Shown piece after piece: positions 53,300 to 63,974 of a DNA stretch of 64,000 nt. Source of the stretch: Shinisaurus crocodilurus (taxonomy: Eukaryota; Chordata; Lepidosauria; Squamata; Shinisauridae); contig CM037879.1 of NCBI GenBank assembly GCA_021292165.1, forward strand, positions 160,087,278 to 160,151,277, read 5' to 3'. The notes under the pieces are model-generated. The model was not told the origin of the DNA. It made no database searches and saw only the letters and a program-made list of their open reading frames with translations. The translations under genes were made by a program, and so were the position numbers. Within the stretch, counting starts at the first letter, position 1; each line of letters begins with the position of its first letter.

Positions 53300-53500
53300 A
53301 TAGTTTGACGCTTGGCTGTTCCTGACTCTGCCTTCGCCTCTGGTCCTGCCACACCTTTGCTGGTATTTGACCCTTGGCTGTTCCTAACTCTGCTTTCGCC
53401 TCTGGTCTTGCCATACCTAGCCTGTGTTTGACTCCCACCTGTTCCTGACACTGCCTCTGGCCCTTCCTTGCCAGTGTCTGACCCTTGCCTGCATAAAGCC

Positions 53501-54904
53501 TTGGTTCACCTTCCACCTCCATCACCCCTGGCCCCAGTATTCCAGTTGAGCATACCTTCCGCTTACATCCCAGAGCTGAGAACAGGAAACCTAGATTAAA
53601 AATCAGCCTATCTGGGTGGCCACTATCCAGAGCTCTATGTGCCCAAAGAGGCTTCGCTTGCTGGTTATTGCAGATAGAAATTCATTAAAGCATTCATGGA
53701 GTTCTTTCCTTTCCCAGGACTGGCAATGGAGAAGCCCTGCTTGTGTTGCACCGGTGAACTGGACCCAGTAAGATGAGATCATTAAAACGAATTCACCTTT
53801 ATGATTTGGATATAGGTTATCTACCTTATTTCTTTCTTTGATAATACCAGAATACTAAAAAATAGGACAGATGTACAGAAGAATTTAGGAAAAAACTAAC
53901 AATGCCACAGCATTAAAACAGATCCCTAAAATTCAGATGAGATGTTCTGCCCTCACCCCAAATCACATCCGCCAAATTAATTTGATTCTATGATCTGAAA
54001 CAGAAATGCCAATTGCCCTTTACAGCATTTTTTAAGGATCAGAAATGCTCAAATACACACACACACACACACACACACTTTCAAATGAATTGAATATTAA
54101 TACCCACTCATCATTCTGATTAGATGCTGTTCTCTCTCTTTTTTTCTTCTCAGGAGCTCATATCGAGTTGCCAAGGTTAGATTGCTTTATTAAAACAAAC
54201 AGTTCTATATTCTATATTGGAATAAAGGCAACCGTTATCTGTTCATTCTTTTTTGCAGTAGGAATATTTCAAAGGCCTTCCTTTTCTGTTTGAATTATAT
54301 TCCCTTTTTGTTTAAGTCAAAAAGAAAGTAAGTTTGGGAGAGTTGGATAAGTCATGATCAGCAAAAATTATAATTCACACACTTTTCTAGTTAATAACCT
54401 CTTATGCACTTTAATAATTTAAGCTAATTATCAGTGGGACTGACTTCTGTGTATACTTCAATTATTGCTTTTAGTACATTTTCTCAGTTTCTTTCATGTT
54501 GGCAATGCCACATGTCTTCAATGTGTCTCTCGTGCCTGTTATTGCTGCTCTTCTCATATAATAAACTTATTATCTGTGATAATATGACCTTGATACAGCA
54601 GAGAGGAGAAAAAAATCTTGAAAGGATAGCTCAATTAAAATCAAATACCTCTGCTTAGGTCTGCATGCCATTACTATTCATAAGACCGGGCAACACGATT
54701 CCACCCACCAGTTCTCATGCATCTTGAATACTTATGGTATTCAAAATGAATCATTATGTATGCTGCCATATACCTTGTTGGTTTCAGTCACTTGGTTGAC
54801 TTGAGATAGAATCTGTTGAACACCAATGGTCTCTTTCAGATATTCAATGAGCATCATGTGGAAGGGGAACAAGATTGCACACACTGGAATAGCAGACCTT
54901 TGAC
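53501..54904. other. No recognised feature apart from a (CA)n tract
   Basis: A (CA)n tract lies at 54054-54079; otherwise unassigned AT-rich sequence. Confidence 0.35.
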
Positions 54905-55175
54905 CTGCTGCTTCGTTTGAAGGTCCAGATGTTGTTGGACTGCAACTCCCATAGGGTGGCCACTTATTATACAGCACCAAAAAGGAAGGAATGCATTGCC
55001 AAAACAGGACAAAAAGGCCACACATTTGCATAAAATTTGCATATGGTAACATATCTAGAGATGCAAATTTAGACATTATTACACTAATTCAAATAAAAGA
55101 ACAATACATCTAACCATTGAAGGGAAATTGTGACCATATTGCCTGTGTGCCTGCTCAGTCTTCTGTCTAGGCTCT
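54905..55175 (-). repeat. Unclassified repeat family, copy 3 (inverted), with an inserted hAT fragment
   Basis: The reverse complement carries GATGTATTG, TTGCATCTCTAGATATG and CATATGCAAATTTTATG in the order of copies 1 and 2. At 54918-54950, CCAGATGTTGTTGGACTGCA is the hallmark of a common reptile hAT MITE. Confidence 0.45.
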
Positions 55176-55278
55176 ATTAATGGGAAACTTTGAGCTTTTC
55201 TGATGAGGCTTTTATTGTGTGTTCACCATTCCCTGCTCACAGTAGTTTATGGGTGGTTTAGATGATGACATTTCAGAG

Positions 55279-55447
55279 ATTTCATTGATTTCATAGATTA
55301 TAGAGTTGGAAGGAGCCTACAAGGCTGTCGAGTCCAACCCCCTGCTCAATGCAGGAAACTAGAGGAGGGGTCTCCCATCCAAGTAATAATCAGGCCTGAC
55401 CCTGCTTAGCTTTCCATGCTCAGACAAGCTGAGCCAGCATAAGTCAC
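55279..55447 (-). mobile_element. 5S rRNA-derived SINE with CR1 tail (minus strand)
   Basis: Complete apart from the first bases of the head; same structure as 45126. Confidence 0.87.
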
Positions 55448-55789
55448 ATCCTCCAGTGTCTCTCCTGTGCTTTTCAACCACTTTCCCGAGTTTTTGGGGG
55501 TGTTGTTGTTGTTGCTGTTGTTGAAGAAAACACAGTTTTCCTAATGATGAAACAAATTGCAACTCTCCTCCACCAGAATAGTTGTATCATTCCACTTCGT
55601 TCTACTATACCACAGCACTACCTACAGGTTATGTAGCAGAACATACTGAAAGGTAGGAAAGGAAAAACACACACCTGTGTGTAGAGATCTGATCTTAATC
55701 CTGCAAATCATCTGGAAGCAGAAGTAGCAGGTTAAGAAAGCCTCATCTAGAAAAGCCCTTCAAGACCCCTGCTCTCTTTTCTTTCTGCT

Positions 55790-55930
55790 CTCTCTTTTCC
55801 TTATCTTTAAATTGGACTTGGACTGGACAGCCCTTCAAATACAGAATGACCATGTAGAGGACTGTCCACTGGCAGCCCTTCAAATGGAAAACTGTCCTCT
55901 GTTAAATAGGAGAGATGGCCACCCTAAATT
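55790..55930 (-). repeat. Part of the unclassified repeat family (inverted)
   Basis: GGACTGGACAGCCCTTCAAAT and GAGGACTGTCCACTGGCAGC occur, with the CCCTTCAAAT block repeated. In reverse complement they match 43555-43610. Confidence 0.4.
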
Positions 55931-55944
55931 TCTATCAGCCTTAG

Positions 55945-56030
55945 CCAGCATGGCCAATGGTGAGGGATGGGGGGGGGACAGACTTGCAGTTCAACAACAT
56001 CTGGAAGGCCACAAGTTGCCCACCCCTGGT
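55945..56030 (-). mobile_element. hAT MITE fragment (minus strand)
   Basis: The reverse complement starts CAGGGGTGGGCAACTTGTGG and continues CCAGATGTTGTTGAACTGC, a common reptile hAT MITE left end. Confidence 0.6.
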
Positions 56031-56310
56031 CTACATATAGCATATGCACATATAGGTGCTTTGCTCCACATGCCTGTGATCCCTATGTTTTCAGGATCCA
56101 GGTTTCTGGATAGTGTTTTACCATACCGCCAATAATGCCATGCACCAAGTCTGCCACATTTTTACCTGTCCTGACACTAGAGTTTCCAATGTTGGGAAGG
56201 TAAGAGCTGCAGAGGTACTATGGGAGCCTGGGGGGGTGGTGTATCTGAGGTTGGAAATCCCCTCCTGATTTCTGACCTCTCTGTCTGCCCTCAAAAGGGG
56301 AGGTCCAAAT

Positions 56311-56935
56311 TGTCCAGCTTGAGGCTGGCTGGCAGCTGGTTTTGCTTCTGGGAGCGCTGCCAAAAGTCCAGCTGAGATCAGATTAGAAGCTGTGCTGCTT
56401 CAGAGGAGTGGAGCAGAGAGAAGCGTAGTTATTCCAAAGTCCAAGGGTCAAGCAGAGGCATCATCAGGGTCCATCCAAAGTTGAGTTCAAGGCAAGATTC
56501 AGGAGCAGGAACAAGAGTCAGCCAAGGAGGACATTGTATCCTGATACTGAAGCTTCAGTGAGAGAGCGTTTTTATACTGACTGCTGCCTGAGCATGCCCA
56601 TCCCACAGCTGGAGCTCCTTAGCAGCAGGCTGATTACAAAAGCTTACAAGGCCGACGTCCTGGTTTGCAGCTGGACACTGTGTTGGGGGGGGGGTGCATT
56701 TGTCCCTGCTGTCTCATCCTTCTTCTCTGTCGGGGACTCGGGACCTGCACCATCTCCACCTCCGATTCTGACTCCTCCTGAGCTGGGGAACTCCCACGGG
56801 TCATGCCAGAGGGTCCTGCCAGCTCTTCAGCTGCCCGGTCGGCCCCATCTTGAACTCTGCTCCTGAGGAATGTCCAGGGAGCTGGGTGAGTCACACTCAT
56901 CCTCAGAGGAGGATTCCTGGAGGGGGGTCATGACA
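56311..56935 (-). mobile_element. Solo LTR (minus strand), 625 bp
   Basis: On the minus strand it begins TGTCATGACC and ends AGCTGGACA (inverted TGTC/GACA termini). It is flanked by a perfect 5-bp TSD, CAAAT, at 56306-56310 and 56936-56940. A TATA box (AGTATAAAAACG, minus strand) sits near 56570. No second LTR or internal region is seen, so it is a solo LTR made by recombination between the two LTRs. A 5-bp TSD fits Gypsy or ERV elements; I cannot separate these without internal sequence. Confidence 0.8.
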
Positions 56936-56940
56936 CAAAT

Positions 56941-57926
56941 GATCCTATGGCCCCTGGGATGCCCTTCCGGGGACCACAGAATGGCCACTTCAGTGGTGTA
57001 GCTCTTCTCGTTCATTTTCTAATCACGTCAACACATCTTGATATTACCTCAACCAATCTTACAAATTAGCCCTTAAATTGGACTTTTAGAAAGTATTAAT
57101 AATTTAAAAGAGGAAATTGTTGGATAAGTACATAGTTTTGAGTTAGGTAATTATATTGTAATTTAATCCAGTCTATGCCAAAGAACTTCTGAATTCTTGT
57201 TGTTGTTGTTGCTAGATTATTCTGGATGCTGACACACAACAAATGCTGCTCTTTTAAACAATGTTTTCCAGTTGGTGTTTTTCTTCTTGGGCCCTCCACT
57301 TCAGTTTAGATCAGTTTTATTCACCGTGTGGCTCCTACAGGAAAAGAATGAGAAATACTGACCAAAGGGGGGACAAATAATAAGAGCTAGTCTAGCATTG
57401 GGGCTATGGATCGGGAAATAAACTCTCACTTCGGCCATGAATTCATCAGGTGGCCTTAGGTAATCTGCCTGTACTCCCCATTTTCACAGTAGCTCGTGCC
57501 CGCTAGTGATGGAGACACACATTAAGGGGGTTCAGAAGACCTCTTCATGTATTCAAGCAAGGAACACATATAGGGGGTTCATGGGGACACATGGGCTAAG
57601 CCCGTCCCCCATTGAGCCTGGTGAACATGCCCTACCCCACTGTCTGCATATTTGGAATGTGCTGGAGAGAGTTCTGATGTACACATGCAAAGTTCCTCTT
57701 CAAGAATGGCGGGGCACCCTGACTGTGCAGAGCAGACGTTCTCTGAATGGACGTACAGCAGTTTCACAGCCGCTGTGTGTGGTGCAGTTGGGGCATGGCT
57801 ACCCCACGCGATTCCGAGCCCCTCTTCATGTTTTCTATCAATGCACCGAGGTAGTCACCTAAACACCGACAACACTTTCCATCCACCTGTCCCAGCCAAT
57901 GTGTCTGGTTTAGCCTCATCCTAGCC
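56941..57926. other. No recognised feature
   Basis: Unassigned; a (TTG)n stretch near 57198-57211. Confidence 0.35.
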
Positions 57927-58326
57927 TGGGGATATTGGAGAAATAATTTGTAATGAATTCAAATGAGTTCAAGAAACAAGATTTCTATTAATCTGATGTG
58001 CGGATTCCACAGTGGACTGGCTTTTTCTGAGTCATGCAGATTCTGTGGACCTGAGGACTGTTTTTTCACTTTTGGGGGGGGGATTGGCACTAATTTGCAT
58101 TAGCACTAATTTGCAAGTATGCATTAGAGCTAACACGCACTTGCGCAAATGCACTGATCTGCATTAACTAATGTGCATGAGCCCTGATGCAAATTAGCGC
58201 AAGTAGAATGAAATTCTGATTTAAAAAACCATTGAATTCCATCAATTTGTGGATGATGGAATGAAAGACACCTGACAATCCGTGAAACACAGATGGAATG
58301 GATTTAACAAAATCTGCACGTCCCCA
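57927..58326. mobile_element. hAT-like MITE, TAGGGATG family
   Basis: Left end TGGGGATATTGGAGAAAT, right end ATTTAACAAAATCTGCACG followed by TCCCCA. Same internal blocks as 9021. The flanks TCCTAGCC and CCCCAGCC match at 6 of 8 and may be a decayed TSD. The interior is a series of GCACTAATTTGCA-like units. Confidence 0.55.
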
Positions 58327-58339
58327 CCCCAGCCCCACC

Positions 58340-58640
58340 CTCAACCCTACCTACAGTCACATGGATAGATGGCATGGTGTTGTACAGAGCATATATAAAT
58401 GCCCTTTGCCTAAGCTGGATCTCAGTAAGATCCGGAAGCTTCTCCGAGATTTGTCAGAGTAGCTCAGGGATAGCACAGCTCCTTTGTTCCCAAGGGTTGG
58501 GGGAGCTTCCCTGAGCTGTGCCCTGAACAGTTCCTTGGAGTCTTAAAAATTAGCCTTTTGAGGGTGTTTGCACAGCCCCGTTTGAGTTGTGATTAATGTC
58601 CAGGACATGGATGAAAAGCAGAGCAACACTTCAGCTGTCA
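58340..58640. repeat. Unclassified interspersed repeat, copy B
   Basis: Partner of 4430-4770; includes AGAGCATATATAAATG, GCACAGCTCCTTTGTTCCC and AGGACATGGATGAAAAGCAG. Confidence 0.45.
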
Positions 58641-59614
58641 CATCTACTCCAACCCCCAGTGGAATTTTCAATCCCCCCCTTCCCCGGCTTTGTTCTGCAG
58701 AAGCTCTTTCCATATCACAATGTGCTTTTGAAACTCCACTCAGTTGCAAAAGAGTTTTGCCACGTAGCTTTTTGAAAAATGCAAGCCCAAGGCTCCCTTG
58801 GGATGTGTGCATGGACTAGTCACCCGGTTCTTTGCATTCTGACCGTGGTCCTTTCAGATTGCTCTTGTCAATAGTGGGAAGCCATTCTTAAACATTGGTT
58901 CTGCCTCTCTTCTATTTTTTTTTTTTTTAAACTACTCTACTCTAGAGATTTTCTTTGTGGCAGTATCAGTGCAGGGAGCAAGAGTCGCTGCTATGCTATA
59001 ATGTTTGCTTATGGGAAAAGTAATGTTAAATTCTCTAAAGTCTTTTTAATGAATAATTTCAGCTTTGCTTTGGCAATTATCTGCACGGTTATTTTTAGTG
59101 GATTAAGACATGTTTAAGGAAGTTCATTTTCCTTGCTTCTGACCAAAGCAAACTGTATTCAGCTTTTACTATCCACTTTGCAAGACTTGGTTTCATTCTA
59201 GAGGAAATGAAATAATTTCTCTCGCACCAGATAGGCAGAGGTTGTGCCGTATTCTTTATTACAAGATGTCCAAGGCAATTGCTTTAGTAGGTCAGCTCTC
59301 ATAATTACATACAATATTGTGTGGTTAATAAAATGTATGCAAGACATATATAGTCTATGAATATTAACTCCATTCAGCCCCATTTGTCATATTCTTATCT
59401 TGTACCTGGGAATGTTGGCACATTTTACATGTTTTCAAAATGAATACAATTAATTTTTGTCTGCATGAAGGCAGATCGCTGTATTAATGAGCAGAGCAGC
59501 CACTTCTGTGTCTGGCAGCTGGGCCTTGACCTTGAGATGCCTGCACTCCCTGGGGCTGGATGGCAACTCAGTGTCAGCCTCTGAGACAGAGGGGGGGGCT
59601 AACTATGTCCCCCC
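58641..59614. other. No gene; AT-rich repeat-free stretch
   Basis: 59010-59480 is repeat-free, AT-rich and rich in homeobox-type TAAT motifs (TTTTTAATGAATAATTTC, CAATTAATTTTTG). It could be a conserved noncoding element, but that needs alignment to other genomes. Confidence 0.25.
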
Positions 59615-59865
59615 TAATATTTATTTATTTATTTATTTATTTATTATATTTATACCCCACCTTTTTTCCTGCAAGGAATCCAAGGCGGCTTACATAATCC
59701 TCCTCCTCCTCTCCATTTTATCCTCACAACAACCCTGTGAGGTAGGTTAGGCTGAGAGTCCATGACTGGCCCAAAGTCACCCAGTGAGTTTCATGGTCGA
59801 GTGGGGACTTGAACCCGGATCTCCCGAGTCCCAGTCCAACACTCTCACCACTACGCCACACTGGC
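59615..59865 (-). mobile_element. MIR/CORE-type SINE (minus strand), dimer member 1
   Basis: Full length with a (TTTA)n terminus. The head end abuts the next copy directly. Confidence 0.87.
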
Positions 59866-60072
59866 CTGTTTTCCTCTTGCAAGGAACCCAAGGCAGCATA
59901 CATGATTCTCCTCCTCCTGTTCCTCTTTGACCCTCCCTGTGAGATAGGTTAGGCTGAGAGCCAGTGACTGGCCTAAAGTCACCCAGTGAGCTTCATGACT
60001 GAGTGGGGACTTGAACCTGGATCTCCTGAGTCCCAGTCCAACACTCTCACCACTATGCCACACTGGCTCTCG
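59866..60072 (-). mobile_element. MIR/CORE-type SINE (minus strand), dimer member 2
   Basis: Same orientation, starting at the CCTCTTGCAAGGAACCC segment without its own A/T tail. The head ends CCACACTGGCTCTC. It is more diverged than member 1. Confidence 0.8.
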
Positions 60073-61240
60073 TTGTGTGAGTTAGGGCCAATGGCTGTCT
60101 CCCTCGAGGGCCCAGGATCCCTCTGATCCACCTCAAGGTCTCCTGACAAAAGCAGCTCCTCTGTGATGCTTGGCTTGTGGATTATCCTGGTCTTCCTCCA
60201 TAGGGAACATGACACCCAGGAGAGCTTCAGCATTATTAATGGAGGGTAACATTTGTCTCCCAAAAAATGGCATGGAACTCCTGCCGCTGCTGAAATGGAA
60301 GAGGAAGCATCTCCTTTTGGGGCATCATGTCTATGTCAGAGAATATTATTTACTGTTTTTTTTAAAAAAATTAATAAGCACCTCGTGAAATAGATTTCTC
60401 TAGGCATTATACAGGAAACTTTTTTTTTTTAAAAAAAATGCCCATAATAATAGCATAACAAAATGCAATAAAAACACAGTAAAAACAGTAACACAACATA
60501 AAACCAACAGCATAAAGCATAATGAAGATTTGAAAAAAAAAAATGAAACCACCACCAGATACAAGAGTTAGAACCACAACACAGGGACTAAAATACTAGC
60601 ACTTGGATCCAGAAGCTTGCAGAATGGGCCTTCCCAGTTCTCTTCTCCCCGCTGTAGTCCCCGCACACTGCTCTACAGTGTATCCCTCTATACACAGGGA
60701 TTGAAACCCAGACTTTTAAGAGCTAAGCACTCAAAGCTCTGGGTCTGGATGGACAAAGTGGTCAGTTTCAATTTCTCCCACATTCCATTTAAATCTCAAT
60801 TTCTTTTTTGTCTGAAATATGGAGAACTTTGCAAATCTTGTCAAATTCTGATCAGAAACGAACCAAAACACTATTCTCACCCATCCCTGCTCAAGAAGAG
60901 AGTGAGGAAACCACATCTCCTACTGCTTTCCTTTTACAAGGAACCCCAAGTCAGCTCCAAGCATGACCATTACTAAATGTCGTCTTTGTTCTTCACCGGA
61001 TCACCGCTCACACACCTTAAAGATGCGCAAGAAGGCCGTGTTGTCGGTACCATCAGTAAGCAAGTGGGAGGGTGGGTGCTGGCAAATCAAAGAAAAGCCC
61101 TCTGCTGATGGGCCTCGTGAGTGAGTAACTGCAAAAAAGAAGGGTAGGATAGGTGGAGGCACCTTCTTCTCCCTGGCTGCTGTAGGCCTCCAACCAACTC
61201 TTCTCCCTTATGCGTGTATCCCACCCTTCTATGCCCATAG
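60073..61240. other. No recognised feature
   Basis: A/T-rich middle (60357-60545); otherwise unassigned. Confidence 0.35.
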
Positions 61241-61405
61241 AAGGGCTGTACTTCAGTGATAGAGCACATGCCTTGCATGGAAAAATCCATGAGATCTTCA
61301 GGTAGATCTCGACAAGACTCCTGTCTGAAACCCTAGAGTACCACTGGAGTCAATGTAGAATGGGTCAATGATACAACTCAGTATGAGGCAGCTTTCCATG
61401 TTCCC
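61241..61405 (+). mobile_element. Sauria-type SINE (plus strand)
   Basis: Box A-like GTACTTCAGTGATAGAGCAC, body CTGTCTGAAACCCTAGAG, tail ACTCAGTATGAGGCAGC and CCATGTTCC. The region between box A and the body is rearranged, so box B is degraded. Confidence 0.72.
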
Positions 61406-62591
61406 CATTACCTATCCTCCTCCCATGCTCCTTTGTTGATGACCTGCACTCCCTTTCCCACTCCCCTCCTTGTCATGTTCCTTCAACCTTTTGAGGACAT
61501 CTTCAGCCACTTCAGGGCCATATCCAGTCAGTGTGCTTGTGCTCTGCAGCTTGGGATGCGAGAGGAGCAGCTCTGACATCCACTGCTCCTTCCGCAGCCA
61601 TGTCCGTGATCTCCTCTGCCAGCTCCAACATGAGGGGAGCCTCTGCAGTGGCAATTCCATCCTTTACTGCTGTGACTGGAACGGTGCTGATGGGAGGCAC
61701 AGCTGCCTTAATTCAGTACAGCTGTGCTTGCCCCCTGATTGGCTAGGCTGCATGAGAGACTTGGCAGTCAGCCTTCTATCTGAATGCTTCATCCCTAGAT
61801 TTGGGTGGAGCCAAAATGGCTGCACCCACCCAATGAGGCAGGGAGTGCAGGGGCACAAGTAATGGACATTCCATGTCCATGATCAAGAGTTTGCAGCTGC
61901 AGAAAGGGACATTTGTTTGTTATATGGTTTTACTAAAATTGTGTGTGTGTGTGTGTGTGTTTCATTAGCACCTTTGTTTGAGCCTCATTTAATGAAGGAA
62001 TGCTTAATTCTTCACAGGCAACAACGAAGCCATCATGTAAGCCTCAAATGATGCGTTGAGCCCAAAATAACTGCAGAGCTTTGCATATCACATTTGTTTA
62101 AGGTTATTAACAGGATATGATACTCCACACAAACGCTCACGATAAAGCCAAACATTCACAGAAATTACCCTGAATAGGAGGGAGGTGTGCAGTGCATAGA
62201 AGTGACATTTTTGTTTCTATTTAAGGCTATAAGCAGCACCGTTCCGGTGGAAATTTTCCAGCACTCCCACCTTTGTAACCTTTCTTTGTGACTCCAAAAA
62301 GCCTCATGTAAACAGTCACTGTCACAGAAATAAATGAAGATTCTGTTCATTTGTAAAGGCCACCAACCAGAGTTGGCAAATCTATTGAAAGCGAGGGACA
62401 TGATCTCTTCCTTTTGAAAAACCTTCTTTATTGAATTTACAGCTACATGGGTTCTAGTTGTGAAGGATATCAGGTTTCTTGCCATTGCGGGCAGTCCGGG
62501 GCCAATTCCCCACCCCCAACCTACTGTGGGCTGCACTCCCAGTGCTGCTCCACCAAAGAGGGGGAAAATCAAGAAAAGGTTGTGGTTTGCA
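61406..62591. other. No recognised gene
   Basis: Overlapping frames on both strands at 61412-61862 show no known signature. A (GT)n tract lies at 61940-61961. 61965-62460 is repeat-free with TTTGCATAT and TTATTAAC motifs and might be a conserved noncoding element; unproven. Confidence 0.3.
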
Positions 62592-62700
62592 TCTATGGAA
62601 GCTTAGAATGGACCATTTTAGCTTGAAAACCAGCCTAAATCGGTCTGTTCTAAGCCTCCATAGCTGCTATGGAGGCTTAGAATGGACAATTTTAGCTTTG
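62592..62700. repeat. Foldback array with a 17-bp perfect palindrome
   Basis: The block GCTTAGAATGGACCATTTTA appears direct (about 62600), then inverted (about 62634-62655), then direct again (about 62675-62695). The centre, 62648-62664 against 62666-62682, is a perfect 17-bp inverted repeat with a single-base spacer. Confidence 0.7.
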
Positions 62701-62715
62701 CCACTGATGATCATC

Positions 62716-62785
62716 ATCTTCTTCTTCTTCTTCTTCTTCTTCTTCTTCTTCTTCTTCTTCTTCTTCTTCTTCTTCTTCTTCTTCT
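62716..62785. repeat. (CTT)n microsatellite
   Basis: About 23 uninterrupted units; second triplex-prone polypyrimidine tract of the window. Confidence 0.95.
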
Positions 62786-63271
62786 GTTGGGGGAAATAGC
62801 CACAGTGGGGACCAATGGGCGTGGTGGCGGCAGGGTCCACGTGTTGCCCATCCCTGTTATGAAGTAAGCAAGGTTAAAAAAAAAAAAGGTACACTTTATA
62901 AATGGTTCGGTTTCAGTCACTTACGGACCCATCACTAGAGTCTACACAATTTTTCTTTAGAATTTCCTCCTTTTAAAATTTCCTTTTTGTAAATTTTTAT
63001 CCTGGAAGACAATCTTACTCGGTCACAAGTGATCGCCTGATGATGATGATGATATATATTTCATTTCATTTGATGTAGAAGAAAACACCTAGTAAGGTCA
63101 CAACCACAGCTGAACAAAAAAGAATTATTTACATAGTTCTGAAAATGGTAGCTAATGGAGAATAGAGAAGGAACAAGAGTGACCTGCAACAAAACACTGT
63201 AATGTGGCAGCATAGTCCTATTCAGTGTAGGGTTGCTCAAGGATTGTGTGCAGTCCACAATCTATCTATTT

Positions 63272-63276
<5 letters not shown>
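62786..63276. other. No recognised feature apart from hAT-like terminal text
   Basis: 62800-62862 ends GTTGCCCATCCCTG, the complement of a CAGGGATGGGCAAC hAT start, but no partner end is seen. A (GAT)n stretch is near 63040. Confidence 0.3.
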
Positions 63277-63303
<27 letters not shown>

Positions 63304-63350
63304 CATTTATATACCACCCAATGGCTGAAGCTCTCTGGGTGGTTTACAAC
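63277..63350 (-). mobile_element. L2 LINE 3' end (minus strand)
   Basis: A long (TTTA)n followed by ACCACCCAATGGCTGAAGC and TCTGGGTGGTTTACAAC, nearly the same as the L2 tail at 47530-47600. Confidence 0.65.
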
Positions 63351-63974
63351 AATTCACACAAAAATATATATGTATTTTTGTATTTCCCAGGCTAATATGT
63401 GGATCAGAATGCAGTTATCTTTCAGATTACAAATCTTTTCCATTTTGTGATACAGTCTGTGGGTCAAAAAACCCATACTTTAATGAATACAAAAATACTC
63501 ATTTTAGGATGAAATGCATACAAAAATCTAACTATTTAAATTCAATTTTTGTGCAGTTTTTTTAATTTTTTAAAAATGTAAATTGATATGGAAATGAGAT
63601 GGAACAGACAAATGAATGAACACATGAGAAATGGAGAAGAACCAGGATTAGCATGATCTCTCCATCCATAGTTCAGTATTCCTGCCAGCTGGCTGTGCCT
63701 TCATTCAGGATACTCCATTCCATCCCCCCACCTGCCACAGAGAGATTGCATTATGTGGCCATTGGGCATGCACAGTCCTCATTATGCTGTTTTTGCTCTC
63801 CCTTTAGGGTTCCCTTTTCTTAGGTTTTATTTGTTTTCTTCTTTTTTTTTCTTTACTCCTGGAACTGTTGGGTTCTCCTGAGCCTGCTGATACCTCCCTC
63901 TTGTGCATGCATGGTGCCATTTTGGCTCCATAAGGATCAGCACTCAGAGAACTAAGTTTGCTAACAGTATATAG
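63351..63974. other. AT-rich, no recognised feature
   Basis: 63360-63600 has ATGCATACAAAAAT-type text like the variable-interior MITEs, without recognisable ends. Confidence 0.3.

Larger units (their letters stand above)
52593..53500. repeat. CT-rich minisatellite, about 60-bp unit, split by insertions
   Basis: The unit pattern TTTGACCCTTGGCTGTTCC, then TGACTCTGCCTTCGCCTCTG, then TGCCATACCTTTGCC occurs once at 52593-52652 and then about three times at 53300-53500. The two blocks are separated by a MIR (52655-52906) and a foldback element (52911-53299). Confidence 0.7.

Noticed and set aside
51909..53586. Possible solo LTR from TGTCACAATC to an ACAGG at 53582-53586 that would match the left flank
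   Set aside because: The sequence before the right ACAGG does not end in CA and the body is dominated by tandem repeats, so the match may be chance.
61412..61862. Overlapping open frames on both strands, the longest 130 codons, some protein-like in composition
   Set aside because: No recognisable domain, no splice-site-bounded exon structure and conflicting frames. A database search would be needed before calling an exon.
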